A stretch of 53,748 nt of DNA from Pseudomonadota bacterium (GCA_018240985.1 JAFEER010000062.1:1-53748), one strand, 5' to 3'. Numbered from the stretch's first letter, positions 19,449 through 31,696 are shown. Made by a program: numbers and translations. The notes: generated by a model not told the origin, from the sequence alone.

Positions 19449-19717
19449 ACGCGATCTCCATACACAAGGGGTCACACGGGTAGAAGCGCAACGCCGGGGA
19501 AGTGCTTCCGCTGCGTTGCTTCCTCGCCATGCCGGAGCCGCAAATGCGCTGGAGACGATTGGCCAACACAACCAATTTACTTCGAAACCTGGGCCTGCAA
19601 GCTGGCAGCAAGGAGTCTGGGCCTAAAATCCAGGGTTAATCCCGACACTGCAAATGCAACGACTTGCGTTGCGACAGATTCGGGAACCTTGGTCAATCCA
19701 CCACTCCACTTCCAACC
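19449..19717. promoter_or_regulatory. Shared intergenic region between hppA and ppa
   Basis: These 269 bases hold the promoters of two divergent pyrophosphatase genes. A TAAAAT that could be a -10 box for ppa lies at about 19624, without a good -35 in front of it. I see no coding region, strong dyad or riboswitch-like fold. Confidence 0.35.
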
Positions 19718-20248
19718 ATGTCGCTGAACAACGTCAAGCCCGGCAAGAACATTCCCGAAACCTTCAACGTGGTGATCGAAATCCCCGCAGAAGCCGATCC
19801 CGTGAAGTACGAAGTGGACAAGGAGTCCGGCGCCGTCTTCGTGGATCGCTTCCTGACCGTCGCCATGTACTACCCCTGCAACTATGGCTACATCCCCCAG
19901 ACCCTGTCGGGTGATGGCGATCCGGTGGATGTGCTGGTGGTCACCCCCTATCCTCTGCTGCCCGGCGTGGTCGTGCCCTGCCGCGCGCTGGGTATCCTCA
20001 AGATGGAGGATGAAGCGGGTATCGATGGCAAGGTGCTGGCCGTGCCTACCAGCAAGGTTCTCAAGATGTATGAGAACTGGAAGTCGGTGGATGACGTGAA
20101 CCCCATGCGCCTGAAAGCCATCAGCCATTTCTTCGAGCATTACAAGGATCTGGAAGATGGCAAATGGGTCAAGGTGCTGGGCTGGGGCGGTATCGAGGAT
20201 GCCCAAAAGGAAATCCTGGATGGCGTGGAGAGCTACAAGAAGGGTTAA
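19718..20248 (+). CDS. ppa: Soluble inorganic pyrophosphatase (family I)
   Basis: A 176-residue family I pyrophosphatase, cytoplasmic and hexameric in relatives, hydrolysing pyrophosphate to two phosphates with Mg2+. The metal-binding signature [10 protein letters not shown] is intact, and [12 protein letters not shown] and the lysine- and tyrosine-lined active-site segments are present. Length is normal. It is divergent from the membrane pyrophosphatase gene, so the cell carries an energy-wasting and an energy-conserving enzyme for the same substrate side by side. A terminator follows at 20290. Confidence 0.97.
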   Translation: MSLNNVKPGKNIPETFNVVIEIPAEADPVKYEVDKESGAVFVDRFLTVAMYYPCNYGYIPQTLSGDGDPVDVLVVTPYPLLPGVVVPCRALGILKMEDEAGIDGKVLAVPTSKVLKMYENWKSVDDVNPMRLKAISHFFEHYKDLEDGKWVKVLGWGGIEDAQKEILDGVESYKKG

Positions 20249-20289
20249 CCTGTAACGCGGCCTTCTCGGCCGCCCGTCTCACCGGACGA

Positions 20290-20322
20290 GCCTGCTTGCA
20301 ACGTTTTGCTGGCAGGCTTTTT
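20290..20322 (+). terminator. Intrinsic terminator downstream of ppa
   Basis: GCCTGC-TT-GCAA pairs with TTGC-TG-GCAGGC across a short loop and is followed by TTTTT at 20318-20322. Confidence 0.85.
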
Positions 20323-20463
20323 GTTTGGTCGCTCCGGCCCCCTGTCTGCGCGAATGTATGGTTTTGGTAGTATTGTCAAATTTAGTAACCAAATACTGTG
20401 GCGAATGCCACGCGACGCGTACTCGTTTTGGCAGTTGCCCAAGACCATTTCCAAGGAGTTGCC

Positions 20464-20970
20464 ATGTTTTCTTCTGCCGCCCAGCGTTCTTCCTCGGTCA
20501 AAGCCAACGCAAGCAGCACCGCGGAGTATTTGACCTTTCGCCTGGGGCAGGAGGAGTACGGCATTGACATCCTGCGCGTGCAGGAAATCCGCTCCTACGA
20601 GCCGCCAACGCGCATGGCCCATGCGCCGGAATTCATCAAGGGTGTGATCGACCTGCGCGGTGTCATCGTGCCCATCGTCGATCTGCGCATCAAGCTCGCT
20701 TGTGCAACGGCCGACTACACCGACTTCACCGTGGTCATCATCCTCAACGTGGGTGGCACCATTTTGGGCGCCGTGGTGGATGCGGTGGCCGACGTGGTGG
20801 CACTGCAGGCCGAGGCCATCAAGCCGGCGCCGCAGTTCCAGGGGCAGGTGGACGCTTCGTTCGTGCGCGGCATCGCCACGACCGGCGAGCGCATGTTGAT
20901 CGTGGTGGATATTGCGTCGCTGCTCAGCGGGACTGAGATGGGTCTGGTGCAGGCGGCAAGCGTGGCCTGA
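20464..20970 (+). CDS. cheW: CheW-family chemotaxis coupling protein
   Basis: A 168-residue CheW. The conserved core is read in YLTFRLGQEEYGIDILRVQEI, IKGVIDLRGVIVPIVDLR and LGAVVDAVADV. CheW links methyl-accepting receptors to the CheA kinase at the inner membrane. The ATG at 20464 has AAGGAG seven to twelve bases upstream; a longer frame to 20398 is not supported. No cheA, receptor or other chemotaxis gene is in the window, so this copy is an orphan. An imperfect AGTATTG...CAAATACT inverted repeat at about 20368-20396 may belong to its promoter. Confidence 0.93.
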   Translation: MFSSAAQRSSSVKANASSTAEYLTFRLGQEEYGIDILRVQEIRSYEPPTRMAHAPEFIKGVIDLRGVIVPIVDLRIKLACATADYTDFTVVIILNVGGTILGAVVDAVADVVALQAEAIKPAPQFQGQVDASFVRGIATTGERMLIVVDIASLLSGTEMGLVQAASVA

Positions 20971-21013
20971 TGAGTGGCGCCGCGCAGCGAGATGAATGAA
21001 AGTGACGGCGAGC

Positions 21014-22225
21014 TCAGGGCGGCTGCCTGAACGGGCTGCGCCGCTCAAGCTCCTGCAGATAGCGCGAGACCTGCAAATCCTCGCGCGCCAGGAAGTCATC
21101 CACCGCCCGGGCAAACGCCGGATGTGCCAGCCAATGCGCGCTTCCGGCCGGCACGGGCATGAGGGCGCGCGCCATCTTGTGCTCGCCCTGGGCGCCGCCT
21201 TCGAAGCGCTGTATGCCCTGCGCAATGCACCAGGCGATGGGCTGGTAGTAGCAGGCCTCGAAATGCAGGCAGTCCACGCGCTCCAGCGCGCCCCAGTAGC
21301 GGCCGTAGGCTACGGTTTCCAGACTGTTTCCGTCATTTTGGCCCACTGGTAAAGCGCTGGTAGCTACCAAGCTGCTAGCGATTCCGCGCCCATTCCGCTC
21401 GGCCACGAACAGCACCCAGGCCTCGGGCATGTGGCTTTGCATCAGCGCGAAGAAGTCCCGCGTCAGGTAGGGCGGGTTGCCATGCTCCAGGTAGGTGCGT
21501 TCATAGCAGCGGTAGAAGAAATCCCAGTCGGTGCTGGTGATTTCGCGTCCGTGCAGCACGCGAAAGCCGACGCCGGCCTCGTGCACCCGGCGACGCTCCT
21601 GGCGGATTTTCTTGCGCTTGTCCTGCGATAGCGAGGCCAGGAAGTCGTCAAAATCATGAAACGGGGCGCCGCCGCCCGGGCGCCGGTTGTGCCAGTGGAA
21701 CTGCACCTGATGGCGCAGCAGCAGGCCGGCCGCGCGTGCGGCGGCCAAGTCCTCTTCGGCTGCGAACAGCAGATGCAGCGAGGACAGGCCGGCCTCGCGC
21801 GCCCAAGCGACGAGCGCGCGCAGCAGCGCGGCCCGCGATGCACCGTCGCAGGCCAACAGACGGCTGCCAGGTACGGGCGTGAAGGGCACGGCCACCACGG
21901 CCTTGGGGTAGTAGGGCAGGCCATGGCGCTCATGGGCCTCGGCCCAGGCCCAGTCGAATACATATTCACCGAAGGAATGCGCCTTGAGGTACAGGGCGCC
22001 GGCGGCGCACAGCCGTTTGCCCTGCCACAGGGTGGCATAGCGCGGTGCCCAGCCGGTGCGCGCCGTGGCGCTGCCGCTGGCCTCCAGCGCCGCCAGGTAG
22101 GCATGGCGCATGAAGGGGGTCGGTTGTGCCTGCTGCGCGAGCAGGGCATCCCAGGCGCTGGCATCGACCTGGGCGGCCGAGTCATTCAGTCGCAGGGCGT
22201 AGCGGGCGGTGGTGTGCAGGGGCAT
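21014..22225 (-). CDS. FemAB-like / DUF482 acyltransferase-fold protein
   Basis: A 403-residue member of the PF04339 (DUF482, FemAB-like) family, related in fold to GNAT and peptidyl transferases. Typical blocks are PTPFMRHAYLAALE, LSQDKRKKIRQERRRV, YERTYLEHGNPPYLT, YGRYWGA and HFEACYYQPIAWCI. The biochemical role is unknown. A stretch of about fifteen residues (VATSALPVGQND) just before ETVAYGRYWG coincides with an interspersed DNA repeat (21343-21380) and looks like an in-frame insertion compared with the family as I recall it. It is convergent with cheW and divergent from nadE. Confidence 0.85.
   Translation of the reverse strand: MPLHTTARYALRLNDSAAQVDASAWDALLAQQAQPTPFMRHAYLAALEASGSATARTGWAPRYATLWQGKRLCAAGALYLKAHSFGEYVFDWAWAEAHERHGLPYYPKAVVAVPFTPVPGSRLLACDGASRAALLRALVAWAREAGLSSLHLLFAAEEDLAAARAAGLLLRHQVQFHWHNRRPGGGAPFHDFDDFLASLSQDKRKKIRQERRRVHEAGVGFRVLHGREITSTDWDFFYRCYERTYLEHGNPPYLTRDFFALMQSHMPEAWVLFVAERNGRGIASSLVATSALPVGQNDGNSLETVAYGRYWGALERVDCLHFEACYYQPIAWCIAQGIQRFEGGAQGEHKMARALMPVPAGSAHWLAHPAFARAVDDFLAREDLQVSRYLQELERRSPFRQPP
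21343..21380. repeat. Interspersed repeat, copy C, inside the FemAB-like gene
   Basis: AAAGCGCTGGTAGCTACC matches the core of copy A (CAAGCGCTGATAGCTATC) at about 15 of 18 positions and continues into an imperfect GTAGCTACCAAGCTGCTAGC palindrome. It is read through in frame by the gene on the minus strand. Confidence 0.5.
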
Positions 22226-22325
22226 GGCATGCAGGAAGCGGTGCCTGCATCATGACGCCAAAGCCGCAGCCTCGCGCGGCGTGGGGCTGAAGGCATAATT
22301 GACCGCGTTTTTTCGCCTTCCCTTT

Positions 22326-24372
<2,047 letters not shown>

Positions 24373-24966
24373 TCAGATCACGTCGCGCAGCGGGATGGCA
24401 GCGGCGTTCAGGCCGGCATCCTGCACCAGGGCGGTGAGCAGCTCGCCCGGCTCGGTGCCGGTGCGGATCAACCCCATCTGCCACTCGCTCATCAGGCCAT
24501 TGTTCACGGCGTGTTGCATGAAGCCCATCAGGCCGCTGTAGTAGCCGTCGGTATCGAGCAGGCCGACGGGCTTGTCGTGGTAGCCCAGCTGGCGCCAGGT
24601 CCAGACCTCGAACAGCTCCTCCAGCGTGCCTATGCCGCCGGGCAGGGCCAGGAAGGCATCGCTGCGCTCTGCCATCATGGCCTTGCGCTCGTGCATGGTT
24701 TGCACAATGTGCAGTTCGTCGCACAGGTGATTGGCCAGTTCCTTGTCCACCAGCGCCTGGGGGATGATGCCCACCACGCGCCCGCCGGCCAGGCGCGTGG
24801 CCTCGGCGATCTCTCCCATCAGGCCGCTGCGCCCGCCGCCGTAGACCAGCTGCCCGCCGTGGCCACCGATCCAGCGGCCCACCGCGTGAGCAGCCTCGGT
24901 GAACAGGGGGTTGTCGCCCTGGCGCGAGCCCAGGTACACGCAGACCGAAAATGCCACGTCAGCCAT
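24373..24966 (-). CDS. LOG family protein (TIGR00730), nucleoside-monophosphate phosphoribohydrolase-like
   Basis: A 197-residue Rossmann-fold protein of the LOG family. The hallmark PGGIGTLEE is at residues 109-117, with Arg94-Lys95 and GGGRSGLMG (43-51) completing the nucleotide site. Members hydrolyse adenosine or cytokinin monophosphates to free base and ribose 5-phosphate. Length is normal. Its ATG lies inside the end of dgkA (8-base overlap), so the two genes are coupled. It converges exactly onto glnB with no bases between the two stops. Confidence 0.92.
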   Translation of the reverse strand: MADVAFSVCVYLGSRQGDNPLFTEAAHAVGRWIGGHGGQLVYGGGRSGLMGEIAEATRLAGGRVVGIIPQALVDKELANHLCDELHIVQTMHERKAMMAERSDAFLALPGGIGTLEELFEVWTWRQLGYHDKPVGLLDTDGYYSGLMGFMQHAVNNGLMSEWQMGLIRTGTEPGELLTALVQDAGLNAAAIPLRDVI

Positions 24967-25354
24967 GAAAAAACCTCTGGTAAAGCGCCGCTGCCCAGAC
25001 CGTGCCGCACAGCAGCAGGCTCAGCAGCACGGCGGCGCTGCCCATGTCCTTGGCGCGCTTGGACAAATCGTGTAGTTCGGGGCCGATGCGGTCAATCGCC
25101 GCCTCGATGCCTGAGTTGAGCAGCTCGGTGATCAGCACCAGCACCACGCTGGCCGCGAGTACGGCTGTTTCCACCCAGCCGCTACCCAGCCAGCAGGAGA
25201 GCGGCAGCAGCAAGGCGGCGAGTATCGCCTCCTGGCGGAACGCCTTCTCGCCCCAGCCCGCGCGCAGGCCGGCCAGGGAATAGCCCGTGGCGTGCCATAG
25301 GCGGTTTAGCCCCGCGCGTTGCTTGTGCGGATGGGGAGGGTGGATGTCAGTCAT
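24959..25354 (-). CDS. dgkA: Diacylglycerol kinase (prokaryotic DgkA)
   Basis: A 131-residue inner-membrane kinase with three membrane helices and an amphipathic N-terminus. The active-site segment LITELLNSGIEAAIDRI followed by HDLSKRAKDMGSAAV matches the family. It phosphorylates diacylglycerol left from membrane-derived glucan or lipid A modification, returning phosphatidic acid to phospholipid synthesis. Normal length. It overlaps the LOG gene by eight bases and lies 30 bases downstream of nothing else on its strand except the RDD gene's own separate unit, which ends far side. Confidence 0.93.
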   Translation of the reverse strand: MTDIHPPHPHKQRAGLNRLWHATGYSLAGLRAGWGEKAFRQEAILAALLLPLSCWLGSGWVETAVLAASVVLVLITELLNSGIEAAIDRIGPELHDLSKRAKDMGSAAVLLSLLLCGTVWAAALYQRFFHG

Positions 25355-25384
25355 GTGAGCCGATGCAGGATATGAGGTCGCCCG

Positions 25385-25963
25385 TCATTTTTTCTTGCGT
25401 GGGCGCGGGGGCAATTCGTAGTGCACCAGGCGCGTGCCGGCCAGGGCATCGTGCCAGAACTGGCGCTGCGGGTGAAAGCGGCTCAGCAGCGCCCAGATGG
25501 CCACCCAGCCGAGCGTGATAACGGCCGATTCACCGCCCGAGAGGTGGTAGAGCGCTATCGCCAGCAGTGGCGGCACAAACCACACCCAGCTCAGCACATA
25601 GCGCAGCAGCGCACGTTTCTGGCTGATGGGCTGACCCTGGCGATCCACGATGCGGATATGCCAGGTCTTCATGGCCAGCGTATACCCGCGCGACCAGAAC
25701 CAGACGAAATAGATGCCAAACACGATGAACAGGAAGGCCTGCAGTCCGTGGCGGTTGTCCAGGGCGTTGCGCGTCTGCGTCAGGGTGCTGAACAGGTAGC
25801 CGGCAACGAACACCACACCGAACAGCAGCATGCCCTCATAGAGCCAGCAGGCCATGCGGCGTGGCAGTGTCGGCGCCACGCCGTCAATCGGTGTGCGTGG
25901 TGAGGCGGGAGGGGTGGCGGAAGGAGGGAATTCTGGCAAGCCTGGCGGGTTGGACGTGGACAT
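25385..25963 (-). CDS. RDD family membrane protein
   Basis: A 192-residue protein with a proline-rich cytoplasmic N-terminus and an RDD domain of three to four membrane segments (LYEGMLLFGVVFVAGYLF, FLFIVFGIYFVWFW, WVWFVPPLLAIALY). The conserved Arg-Arg and Asp residues (LPRRM, WHDALAG) are present. The family may include transporters, with Na+(K+)/H+ exchange reported for one member; the function here is unknown. It is last in the series sigma factor, DUF3619, DUF3106, RDD, and starts 25 bases after the DUF3106 stop. The C-terminus ends in RPRKKK. Confidence 0.85.
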   Translation of the reverse strand: MSTSNPPGLPEFPPSATPPASPRTPIDGVAPTLPRRMACWLYEGMLLFGVVFVAGYLFSTLTQTRNALDNRHGLQAFLFIVFGIYFVWFWSRGYTLAMKTWHIRIVDRQGQPISQKRALLRYVLSWVWFVPPLLAIALYHLSGGESAVITLGWVAIWALLSRFHPQRQFWHDALAGTRLVHYELPPRPRKKK

Positions 25964-25988
25964 GCAAAAGCGGTGCGGCAGACTTGGA

Positions 25989-26804
25989 TTATTCGGGAGG
26001 ATGCAGCGGTGGATAGTAGCGGGCTGGCTCCTCAGTGGTGCCGGGCGCGCCGGAGGCCGGCTCCAGTGGCGCAAGCGGCGCAGATACCGCCGAAGGCATG
26101 GTCACGGGCGCGGTCTCCACAGCGATGGGTGCGGGCGCCTGGCTTGGCGCGGGCTGATGGTCTGTCGGCGCCACAATTTTGGGCGGGTTGGGCACCGCAG
26201 GGGGCGTGTTGATGGCGGCAGGTACGGTTGCCAGTTTTTTGGGCGAGACAGGATGGATGGCGGTGGCGGCACCCTTGGGTCTGGGGGCTGCCCGGGCTGC
26301 GAGGCCCTTCTTCTCTTCGGCGCTGAGCGCCTGGTAGGCCTCCCATTGGGCGCGCCTGTCATCGGCTGTTAGTTTGGCTGCGGTGGCGTAATTGAGTCTT
26401 GCCTGGCTGCGCTGCTGCGCACTCAGGTTGGCCCAGTCCGTGATGCGCTCGAGCATCTTGGTCTGTTCCTCGGGAGGGAGGGCGTGAAAGCCTGCCGCCA
26501 GATTCAACCAGTTACGTTTTTGCGCCTCGCTAAGCAGTGCCCAGCGGTTCGCCAGCGGATACAGGGCCTCCTTTTGCCGGGTGGTCAGGCTAGACCACGG
26601 CGGGCCTACCTCGGGCCGGGGGGCGGCCTGTATTTCGCCATGTTTGCCGCCGTTCAGGGCCTGGGCCGGCATGGGCGTACTGGGCGCAACACGCACATAG
26701 ACTGCCATCCACCAACCGCCGGCCGCCAGCGCAGCCAGCAACACAAAAGCCAGCACGAATGCTGGCAATGAGTGAGTGGTGGTTCGAGAACTGAATGCGT
26801 GCAT
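25989..26804 (-). CDS. DUF3106 domain protein, membrane-anchored
   Basis: A 271-residue protein with one N-terminal membrane segment (FVLAFVLLAALAAGGWWM) and the rest likely periplasmic. The middle (about 70-165) carries repeated W-x2-L-x3-Q-type helices (PWSSLTTRQKEAL, RWALLSEAQKRNWLNLA, WANLSAQQRSQARLNY) that define DUF3106. The C-terminal 100 residues are Pro/Ala-rich and of low complexity. Function unknown. Position behind an ECF sigma factor and DUF3619 is conserved in Burkholderiales as far as I recall, suggesting an envelope sensing or stress role. Confidence 0.82.
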   Translation of the reverse strand: MHAFSSRTTTHSLPAFVLAFVLLAALAAGGWWMAVYVRVAPSTPMPAQALNGGKHGEIQAAPRPEVGPPWSSLTTRQKEALYPLANRWALLSEAQKRNWLNLAAGFHALPPEEQTKMLERITDWANLSAQQRSQARLNYATAAKLTADDRRAQWEAYQALSAEEKKGLAARAAPRPKGAATAIHPVSPKKLATVPAAINTPPAVPNPPKIVAPTDHQPAPSQAPAPIAVETAPVTMPSAVSAPLAPLEPASGAPGTTEEPARYYPPLHPPE

Positions 26805-26833
26805 GCAGGCGCAAAAAATTGCGGTTTGGCAGA

Positions 26834-27298
26834 TTACGGAGTTGGGTTTGACGACTTCAGAAACTGGACAAAACCAGGGTCGGCGTAGGCGGAAGGCGGC
26901 AGGTCGCCCGTCAGCAGTGCCGAATCGACCTCTGCAATTTCGTTTGCGATGGCGTCATCTTGCGTCATATTGACGACAAACAGGCCAATGACCAGGGCGG
27001 TCAAGGGGATGGCAGAGATCAAAACACGCCACCAGTTGCCACCTTCGCGCCCCCAGCCGCCGCCGAGGGATGCGCCTGCGCCGTTGACAAAAATTTGAGT
27101 GGCCGTCTCAGGCTGATCCACGGCTTGCAGGACAGGCCGTTTGCGCTTGGCCAGGGCCTGCATGCGAGCGGCGCGCAGACGCTCGGTAATGTCGTAGTGC
27201 AGGTCGGCATTGCCGTGCGTCAGCCGCGCCGTCACGCGACGTGCGTAGGCATCCACTGCCTCATTGGCTTGCATGCTGGGTTCTGTAGTGCGATTCAT
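26834..27298 (-). CDS. DUF3619 family protein, possible anti-sigma factor
   Basis: A 154-residue protein with a soluble N-terminus (AVDAYARRVTARLTHGN, ITERLRAARMQALA), one membrane segment (VLISAIPLTALVIGLFVV) and a short C-terminal tail. This layout, and its ATG overlapping the stop of the sigma-factor gene (ATGA), is typical of a cognate anti-sigma factor, but I see no ZAS zinc motif (HxxxCxxC). The anti-sigma role is inference from context. Start at 27298 is fixed by the overlap. Confidence 0.78.
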   Translation of the reverse strand: MNRTTEPSMQANEAVDAYARRVTARLTHGNADLHYDITERLRAARMQALAKRKRPVLQAVDQPETATQIFVNGAGASLGGGWGREGGNWWRVLISAIPLTALVIGLFVVNMTQDDAIANEIAEVDSALLTGDLPPSAYADPGFVQFLKSSNPTP

Positions 27299-27897
27299 AG
27301 CACGATTCCTTTGGCCTTCAGTGCCTTGCTGAGGGTTTGGACGGCGCGAAAACAATGCGTCTTGACACTGCCTTCGGAGCAACCCATGGCGGCTGCTGTT
27401 TCCGCGACATCCATTTCCTCCCAGTAACGCATCAAAAACGCTTCGCGTTGACGCGCGGGCAATTGTTGTATCTCGGCTTCGATGGCTTTCAGAACCTGGG
27501 TTCGCCGCAGGCTGTCTTCGGCACTTTGCGCCGCCTCGCCCTCAGGGACACCGGCGTGCACTTCCAGGAAGTCGAAATCCGCCCCATCCTCGCCCGGGCC
27601 CTCGAAGTCGCTCAGGCTGGAAAACAGCGCGTTGCGGGTCTTTTGCCGTCGAAACCAGTCCAGCGTGGAGTTGGTGAGTATGCGCTGGAACAGCATGGGC
27701 AGTTCGCCTGGTGGCTTGTCGCCATAGTGCTCTGCCAGCTTGAGCATGCTGTCCTGGACGATGTCCAGGGCCGCCTCCTCGTTGCGAACGTGATACAGCG
27801 TGCGCTTGAAGGCACGTTTGTCCACGCTCTTGAGGAAGTCGGAAAGCTCTTGTTCGGTAGCCAAAAGACAAAAGACCCGTGACGAGCCGGTTGCCAT
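27295..27897 (-). CDS. ECF-type RNA polymerase sigma factor
   Basis: A 200-residue sigma-70 family factor with only regions 2 and 4. Region 2 is seen in NEEAALDIVQDSMLKLAEHYG and LDWFRRQKTRN; region 4 in LPARQREAFLMRYWEEMD and the helix-turn-helix GCSEGSVKTHCFRAV. The 27897 ATG lacks a clear Shine-Dalgarno; relatives I recall begin MATEQELSDF, which would correspond to a TTG at 27864 here (189 residues). It is first in a unit with DUF3619, DUF3106 and RDD genes, and divergent from ilvB with 253 bases between. Confidence 0.88.
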   Translation of the reverse strand: MATGSSRVFCLLATEQELSDFLKSVDKRAFKRTLYHVRNEEAALDIVQDSMLKLAEHYGDKPPGELPMLFQRILTNSTLDWFRRQKTRNALFSSLSDFEGPGEDGADFDFLEVHAGVPEGEAAQSAEDSLRRTQVLKAIEAEIQQLPARQREAFLMRYWEEMDVAETAAAMGCSEGSVKTHCFRAVQTLSKALKAKGIVL

Positions 27898-28150
27898 GGG
27901 GCAGCCGGCATGAATGCGGGGTGAAAGGTATGGATTATGGCATTCGAGGTGTATTTTTTACGGCGACTCGTGCAAGACTATGTGTGCAGTGCAATAATCG
28001 CCGCTGCAATTCAAAAAGGCAAACGGGTCCCGGTTCGGCGCAGCACTCATGTCGCCCATAGCCGAGGCCTCAAGTTCCGAGTCGGCTCCACAAGAGCGCG
28101 CACGAGGGGCACCCAAGGTTTTTCGTTAGAGAAATTCGCAAAGGTTGATC

Positions 28151-29929
28151 ATGGAAATCTCCAAGGCCGAGCTGACCTCCGCGGCAGCCGCTTCCCACGC
28201 TTCGGGCACCCAGGAACTCATGGGAGCCGAAATCCTCGTCAAGGCCCTGCAGGCGGAAAACGTCCAGTACATCTGGGGCTATCCCGGCGGCGCCGTGCTC
28301 TACATCTACGACGCCCTGTACAAGCAGGAAACCATGCAGCACGTGCTGGTGCGCCACGAGCAGGCCGCCGTGCATGCGGCCGACGGCTATGCGCGCGCCA
28401 CGGGTGATGTGGGCGTGGCGCTGGTCACGTCCGGGCCCGGTGTGACGAATGCCGTCACGGGCATTGCCACGGCCTACATGGATTCCATCCCCATGGTGAT
28501 CATCACCGGCCAGGTGCCCACGCCCGCCATCGGGCTGGACGCCTTCCAGGAATGCGACACCGTGGGCATCACGCGCCCCATCGTCAAGCACAACTTCCTG
28601 GTCAAGGATGTGCGCGACCTGGCGCTGACGCTCAAAAAGGCCTTCCACATCGCACGCACCGGCCGCCCCGGCCCGGTGGTGGTGGATATCCCCAAGGACG
28701 TCTCGTTCAAGAAGACGGCCTACCACGGCTATCCGCAGAGCGTGGAGATGCGCTCCTACAACCCGGTCAGGAAGGGCCATGCGGGCCAGATCCGCAAGGC
28801 GCTGCAACTGCTCTTGACCGCCAAGCGCCCCTATATCTACACCGGCGGCGGCGTGCTGCTGGGCAATGCCGCGGATGAGCTGCGTACCCTGGTGGACATG
28901 CTGGGCTATCCGGTCACGAACACGCTGATGGGCCTGGGCGCCTATCCGGCTTCCGACCGCAAGTTCCTGGGCATGCTGGGCATGCACGGCACGATCGAGG
29001 CCAACAACGCCATGCAGCACTGCGACGTGCTGCTGGCCGTGGGCGCGCGCTTTGACGATCGCGTGATCGGCAACCCCAAGCATTTCGCGCAGAACGACCG
29101 CAAGATCATCCATGTGGACATCGACCCCTCGTCTATTTCCAAGCGCGTGAAGGTGGACATCCCCATCGTCGGCGATGTCAAGGAAGTGCTGTCCGAGTTG
29201 ATCGCCATGATCCGCGAGACCACCACCCGTGCCGATGCCGGCGCGCTGGCGGCCTGGTGGGAGCAGATCGAGGCCTGGCGCGGCCGCGACTGCCTGAAGT
29301 ACGACCGGGGCAATACCGAGGTCATCAAGCCGCAGTACGTGGTCGAGACGCTGTGGAACATGACGAAGGACGCAGACGCCTATATCACCTCCGACGTGGG
29401 CCAGCACCAGATGTGGGCGGCGCAGTACTACCGCTTCGACGAGCCGCGCCGCTGGATCAACTCCGGCGGCCTGGGCACCATGGGCGTGGGCATTCCGTAT
29501 GCCATGGGCATCAAGCTGGCCAAGCCGCAGTCCGAAGTGTTCTGCATCACGGGCGAGGGCTCGGTGCAGATGAACATCCAGGAACTCTCCACCTGCCTGC
29601 AGTACAACACGCCGATCAAGATCATCTCGCTCAACAACCGCTACCTGGGCATGGTGCGCCAGTGGCAGGAAATTGAGTATTCGGGCCGCTACAGCCACAG
29701 CTACATGGACGCGCTACCCAATTTCGTCAAGCTGGCCGAGTCCTACGGCCATGTGGGCATGCTGATCGAACGCCCGCAGGACGTGGAGCCGGCGCTGCGC
29801 GAGGCCCGCAAGCTCAAGGATCGCACCGTGTTCCTGGACTTCCGCACCGACCCGACCGAAAACGTGTTCCCCATGGTGCAGGCCGGCAAGGGCATTACCG
29901 AAATGCTGCTCGGATCCGAAGATCTGTAA
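28151..29929 (+). CDS. ilvB: Acetolactate synthase large subunit
   Basis: A 592-residue thiamine-diphosphate enzyme that condenses two pyruvates to acetolactate or pyruvate plus 2-oxobutyrate to acetohydroxybutyrate. The catalytic-type Glu lies in VLVRHEQAAVHAADGYARA, and GEGSVQMNIQEL...NNRYLGMVRQWQ is the ThDP-Mg and substrate loop, including the Trp linked to herbicide sensitivity. The ATG at 28151 is preferred to a TTG six bases earlier. It heads ilvBHC. The 253 bases before it contain no branched-chain-rich leader peptide that I can see. Confidence 0.96.
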   Translation: MEISKAELTSAAAASHASGTQELMGAEILVKALQAENVQYIWGYPGGAVLYIYDALYKQETMQHVLVRHEQAAVHAADGYARATGDVGVALVTSGPGVTNAVTGIATAYMDSIPMVIITGQVPTPAIGLDAFQECDTVGITRPIVKHNFLVKDVRDLALTLKKAFHIARTGRPGPVVVDIPKDVSFKKTAYHGYPQSVEMRSYNPVRKGHAGQIRKALQLLLTAKRPYIYTGGGVLLGNAADELRTLVDMLGYPVTNTLMGLGAYPASDRKFLGMLGMHGTIEANNAMQHCDVLLAVGARFDDRVIGNPKHFAQNDRKIIHVDIDPSSISKRVKVDIPIVGDVKEVLSELIAMIRETTTRADAGALAAWWEQIEAWRGRDCLKYDRGNTEVIKPQYVVETLWNMTKDADAYITSDVGQHQMWAAQYYRFDEPRRWINSGGLGTMGVGIPYAMGIKLAKPQSEVFCITGEGSVQMNIQELSTCLQYNTPIKIISLNNRYLGMVRQWQEIEYSGRYSHSYMDALPNFVKLAESYGHVGMLIERPQDVEPALREARKLKDRTVFLDFRTDPTENVFPMVQAGKGITEMLLGSEDL

Positions 29930-29947
29930 TTCGAGGTTTGGCGATGA

Positions 29948-30000
29948 GCGTTGGGCGTTGAGCGATCGACGTCAGACGCTTAACGCAAAACGCATTTTTT
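29948..30000 (+). terminator. Strong hairpin with T-run between ilvB and ilvH
   Basis: A left arm GCGTTGGGCGTTGAGCG (29948-29964) and right arm CGCTTAACGCAAAACGC (29977-29993) pair over most of 17 positions, and TTTTTT follows at 29995-30000. By form it is an intrinsic terminator inside the ilvBHC unit, so it probably reduces read-through to ilvH. Confidence 0.65.
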
Positions 30001-30071
30001 GACGAATCTATTGACTGCCAAGCCTGTGCATTACCGTGCGCAGGGGAGGGCGGCGAAAAGAGGAATCTGAC

Positions 30072-31633
<1,562 letters not shown>

Positions 31634-31673
31634 TGCGGCGGCGCAGCCCGGGCTGTGCCCCTGTGGATTACGC

Positions 31674-31696
31674 AAGGCCACTTCGGTGGCCTTTTT
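31674..31696 (+). terminator. Intrinsic terminator downstream of ilvC
   Basis: AAGGCCAC-TTCG-GTGGCCTTTTT: a seven-base-pair stem with a TTCG tetraloop and a T-run, ending ilvBHC before pssA. Confidence 0.9.

Noticed and set aside
20368..20396. AGTATTG/CAAATACT inverted repeat before cheW as a defined operator
   Set aside because: The arms are imperfect and far apart, and no regulator is suggested; noted only within the cheW entry.
28051..28131. 26-codon frame before ilvB as a branched-chain leader peptide
   Set aside because: It contains no run of Ile, Leu or Val codons and no terminator hairpin follows, unlike the leucine leader at 40226.
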